The notes under the pieces: generated by a model
The model's database searches: none
What the model was told of the DNA's origin: nothing
The model's input: the letters and a program-made list of their open reading frames with translations, nothing else
In this document: positions 5,619 through 7,567 of the stretch, one piece after another
How positions within the stretch are numbered: the first letter of the stretch is position 1
Layout: the number at the start of each line of letters is the position of its first letter
Assembly: GCA_025934545.1 (NCBI GenBank)
Contig: JAICXV010000092.1
Coordinates: forward strand, 1-7,567
Reading direction: 5' to 3'
DNA from: Verrucomicrobiia bacterium
Lineage (GTDB): Bacteria; Verrucomicrobiota; Verrucomicrobiia; Limisphaerales; Palsa-1400
DNA: 7,567 nucleotides
Translations under genes and position numbers: made by a program

Positions 5619-7133
5619 CTACACTGAGGAATCGGGGAACGAACAAGTCACGACTGTCCCCTTACGAACACCACGTTTGATATCGAAACTACCGGCTAGC
5701 ATCCCCGCGCGGTATTTCATGATCTGCAGTCCCATTCCCCGAGACTTGGCCGAGGCTTTCGGGAAACCTTTCCCGTCGTCCTGTACCGTGAGATTGACAC
5801 TTCCATTCAGTTTTGCAAGCCGAACCATGATTTTTCGCGCTTCGCCATGCTTGATGGCGTTCTCAATGGCTTCCTGGGCGATGCGATAAACTTGCGCAGC
5901 TTTATTTAAATCAGGCATTAACGACTCAACCTCCGTGCAAACCTGGCAGTCGACTCCAAAAAGGCTGTGCTCGCGCGCCGCCATGTCGTGCAGTGCGGAA
6001 ACAAGGCCGTTTTTCTCCAGTTCGATCGGATAAAAACCGCGTGCGAGGTCGCGCGTTTTGCCGATCGCTTCATTTACATAAGAAGCGATTTGCGCCGCAT
6101 TTTCTGCTTCGGCTGACGTCTCGGCTTCCAATTTTTTGGCGAGAAGTTTTGTCATGAACGAGATGCCGGTGAGCGTCTGGCCGAGGCCATCGTGCAATTC
6201 TTCACCCAACCGGCGCTGTTCGCGTTCGCTGATCTGAAGGATTTTTTCTTCGGCAGCTTTGCGTTCGACGACTTCGGATTCCAGGGCCGACATCATCGAC
6301 AACATTTTCTGCTGCGCCTGTTCGAGTTCCCGCGTGTAACCACGCACCTGTTCGCGCGCCGCTTCGCGGCTCGTGACATCGACCAGCATCGCCGTGTACA
6401 ATATTCGTCCATTGGAATTCCAACGCGCCACGGAAAGTTCAACCGGGAAGTGTTTGCCATTTTTTTTGACGGCGCGAACGACGAATGTTCGGCCAAGCAG
6501 CCGTTTGAAACGCGAAGATCCGAGGTTCGTAAAGCGCGCCATGTGCCGGAATTTCTGCGGAAGCAAAAGAGACAGCGGCCGATCGGACAATTCCGCTGTG
6601 GTGTATCCAAACATCCGTTCGACGCTTGGATTGGCGTACTCGATCCGGCCATCAGTCGTCGCGGTAAGAATGCCGCACAAGGCGGTTTCAGTGACGCTGC
6701 GGAAACGTTCTTCGCTTTCTTTGATTTGCTCGCGTTGCCGGAATAGCTCGACGAACACCGCGACTTTGGCGCAAAGAACGTCAGGCATGACCGGCGTAAA
6801 AATGTAATCCACCGCGCCGAGCGAATAGCCCTTGAACATGTGCATCTCACTCGTGCTAATTCCCGTGATGAAAATAATCGGGGTGTATTCGGAGTTTTTG
6901 CGCTGACGAATGAGTTGGGCCGTTTCAAAGCCGTCCATGCCCGGCATCGAGACATCGAGTAAAATCAGCGCAAAATCTTCGCGGAGCAGGATACGGAGCG
7001 CTTCTTTGCCGGAGGTTGCCTGGACGACTTTGTGACCGGCATTCTCCAGGAGTGTCGCCAGCGAAAACAACTTCGAGGGCGTGTCATCGACGAGCAAAAT
7101 TTTGACGGCGATTGGCTGTTTCATTTCAAACAT
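5619..7133 (-). CDS. Soluble hybrid sensor histidine kinase: REC-PAS-HisKA_3-HATPase
   Basis: This 504-residue kinase likely phosphorylates the response regulator encoded just downstream. The N-terminal receiver (about 10-130) has the Asp16-Asp17 pocket, phospho-acceptor Asp60 (LILLDVSMPGMDG) and Thr90 (FITG), but Thr113 stands where most receivers have Lys (YIFTPV in place of -KP-). A PAS domain follows (about 141-255: FRSVTETALCGILTATTDG, YANPSVERMFGY, ending VDVTSREA), then a helical, probably coiled-coil segment (256-312). HisKA_3 contains RRLGEELHDGLGQTLTGI with phospho-acceptor His314. The ATPase domain has the N box around Asn425 (EAIENAIKHGEA), G1 DDGKGF (452-457) and G2 RGMGLQIM (465-472). 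No membrane helix or signal peptide is seen, so it is cytoplasmic. The start is put at ATG 7133; the frame extends to GTG 7220, but those 29 residues (proline-rich, unlike any receiver N-terminus) look non-coding. ATG 7124 is another option. Confidence 0.93.
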   Translation of the reverse strand: MFEMKQPIAVKILLVDDTPSKLFSLATLLENAGHKVVQATSGKEALRILLREDFALILLDVSMPGMDGFETAQLIRQRKNSEYTPIIFITGISTSEMHMFKGYSLGAVDYIFTPVMPDVLCAKVAVFVELFRQREQIKESEERFRSVTETALCGILTATTDGRIEYANPSVERMFGYTTAELSDRPLSLLLPQKFRHMARFTNLGSSRFKRLLGRTFVVRAVKKNGKHFPVELSVARWNSNGRILYTAMLVDVTSREAAREQVRGYTRELEQAQQKMLSMMSALESEVVERKAAEEKILQISEREQRRLGEELHDGLGQTLTGISFMTKLLAKKLEAETSAEAENAAQIASYVNEAIGKTRDLARGFYPIELEKNGLVSALHDMAAREHSLFGVDCQVCTEVESLMPDLNKAAQVYRIAQEAIENAIKHGEARKIMVRLAKLNGSVNLTVQDDGKGFPKASAKSRGMGLQIMKYRAGMLAGSFDIKRGVRKGTVVTCSFPDSSV

Positions 7134-7239
7134 GGTCTCAGGGTGAAAAACGGTAGTTCGGGTTTGCGGTAGAACCAGTGGCGGGGGCACCGGGATATTT
7201 CGCAATTGGGCGGCGCACACTTGAAATCCGATTTGCGGG

Positions 7240-7260
7240 AAAAACGATTAGCCCGTTTTT
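7240..7260. repeat. Perfect 7-bp inverted repeat upstream of the kinase gene
   Basis: AAAAACG (7240-7246) and CGTTTTT (7254-7260) are separated by 7 nt. On the plus strand CGGG (7236-7239) can alternatively pair with CCCG (7252-7255) followed by five T, which looks like a small terminator, but no plus-strand transcript is expected to end there. It lies about 107 bp upstream of the kinase ATG and could be an operator for that operon. Confidence 0.35.
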
Positions 7261-7314
7261 ATGGCGGTCGTGGGATTGTTTATTTATTCTTTTCAACACC
7301 GTGCAGCTAATTGA

Positions 7315-7369
7315 CACGTCCCTCGGGCAGGCTGGGGCGTGCGTTCCCTGACTCTACAATCAGGGCCGC
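7315..7369 (+). other. Two adjacent hairpins in the gap before tRNA-Arg (possible structured RNA)
   Basis: First hairpin: CACGTCCC (7315-7322) with GGGGCGTG (7334-7341), eight pairs with one U-G pair if transcribed on the plus strand; on the minus strand that position is an A-C mismatch. Second hairpin: CCCTGA (7346-7351) with TCAGGG (7360-7365), perfect with an 8-nt loop, and extendable by GCG (7341-7343) with CGC (7367-7369). The two share a base at the junction if both are fully extended. Neither is followed by a T-run. A small RNA or leader is possible but unproven. Confidence 0.25.
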
Positions 7370-7477
7370 GTATTTGTCTGTCAGCTACCGCCCGCGAGCA
7401 ATTATCAGCGTTTCCCCGAACCGATTGCGAGTGAGCCTCTTGCCGCACTGATACAGCCCAACGCGGGGCAAAAGGGC

Positions 7478-7506
7478 TTGCGTAAAAGGACGTTGGTCGA
7501 TACGTT
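7478..7506 (+). promoter_or_regulatory. Probable sigma-70-type promoter of tRNA-Arg
   Basis: TTGCGT (7478-7483) and TACGTT (7501-7506) are spaced by exactly 17 bp, and the -10-like box ends 11 bp before the mature tRNA, with a GC-rich CTCGGG stretch just before it, as is common in stable-RNA promoters. Each box matches only three of six consensus bases, so position is the main support. Confidence 0.35.
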
Positions 7507-7515
7507 CAGAGCTCG

Positions 7516-7567
<52 letters not shown>

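Noticed and set aside
6192..6746. Plus-strand open frame of 184 codons
   Set aside because: Antisense to the PAS and HisKA_3 part of the sensor kinase; Phe-rich product without any motif.
7134..7220. GTG 7220 as start of the sensor kinase
   Set aside because: The extra 29 residues are unlike any receiver N-terminus and have no ribosome-binding site; ATG 7133 begins just before the receiver beta-1 strand.
7261..7314. 17-codon plus-strand frame (MAVVGLFIYSFQHRAAN)
   Set aside because: Too short, no ribosome-binding site, no recognisable feature.
7311..7316. Perfect TTGACA, a -35 consensus, on the plus strand
   Set aside because: The bases 16-18 bp downstream are GC-rich with no -10 match; TACAAT at 7355-7360 is about 38 bp away, too far.

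Overview
The window looks like ordinary chromosome from a Gram-negative bacterium. It holds six protein genes and the 5' part of a tRNA gene. A secreted metallopeptidase, a lipid II flippase and biotin synthesis fit a cell with a periplasm. The style of the signalling genes and the near absence of Shine-Dalgarno sequences would suit Verrucomicrobiota or a similar PVC lineage. That assignment is inference from gene style only; no marker gene here proves it.

Layout. Minus strand, 1-4031: a secreted M3-family (thimet oligopeptidase-like) metallopeptidase, cut by the left window edge so that its zinc site lies outside (1-1030); murJ, the lipid II flippase (1170-2735); and bioF, 8-amino-7-oxononanoate synthase (2802-4031). 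bioF lies upstream of murJ with a 66-bp gap, and a GC-rich hairpin follows the bioF stop directly. Plus strand, 4160-4846: a stand-alone class II glutamine amidotransferase, divergent from bioF. Its start is fixed by the catalytic Cys at position 2. Minus strand, 4854-7133: a two-component pair, a soluble REC-PAS-HisKA_3-HATPase kinase followed after 51 bp by a NarL/FixJ-type response regulator. The regulator converges on the amidotransferase with only 7 bp between stop codons. Then come 384 bp without a gene but with several inverted repeats, and a tRNA-Arg(ACG) on the plus strand, truncated by the right edge.

How they work together. MurJ acts in peptidoglycan assembly, BioF in biotin synthesis, and the peptidase in periplasmic peptide breakdown; nothing ties these into one pathway. 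The kinase and regulator almost certainly form a cognate pair. The kinase has no membrane segment and carries its own N-terminal receiver, so it probably takes cytoplasmic or phosphorelay input.

I see no CRISPR array, insertion sequence, phage gene, toxin-antitoxin pair or defence system, and no convincing new system. The points most worth a second look are the loss in MurJ of an Asp that is essential in E. coli, the receiver of the kinase lacking its conserved Lys, the orphan amidotransferase, a possible coupled mini-ORF in front of the response regulator, and the structured gap before the tRNA.
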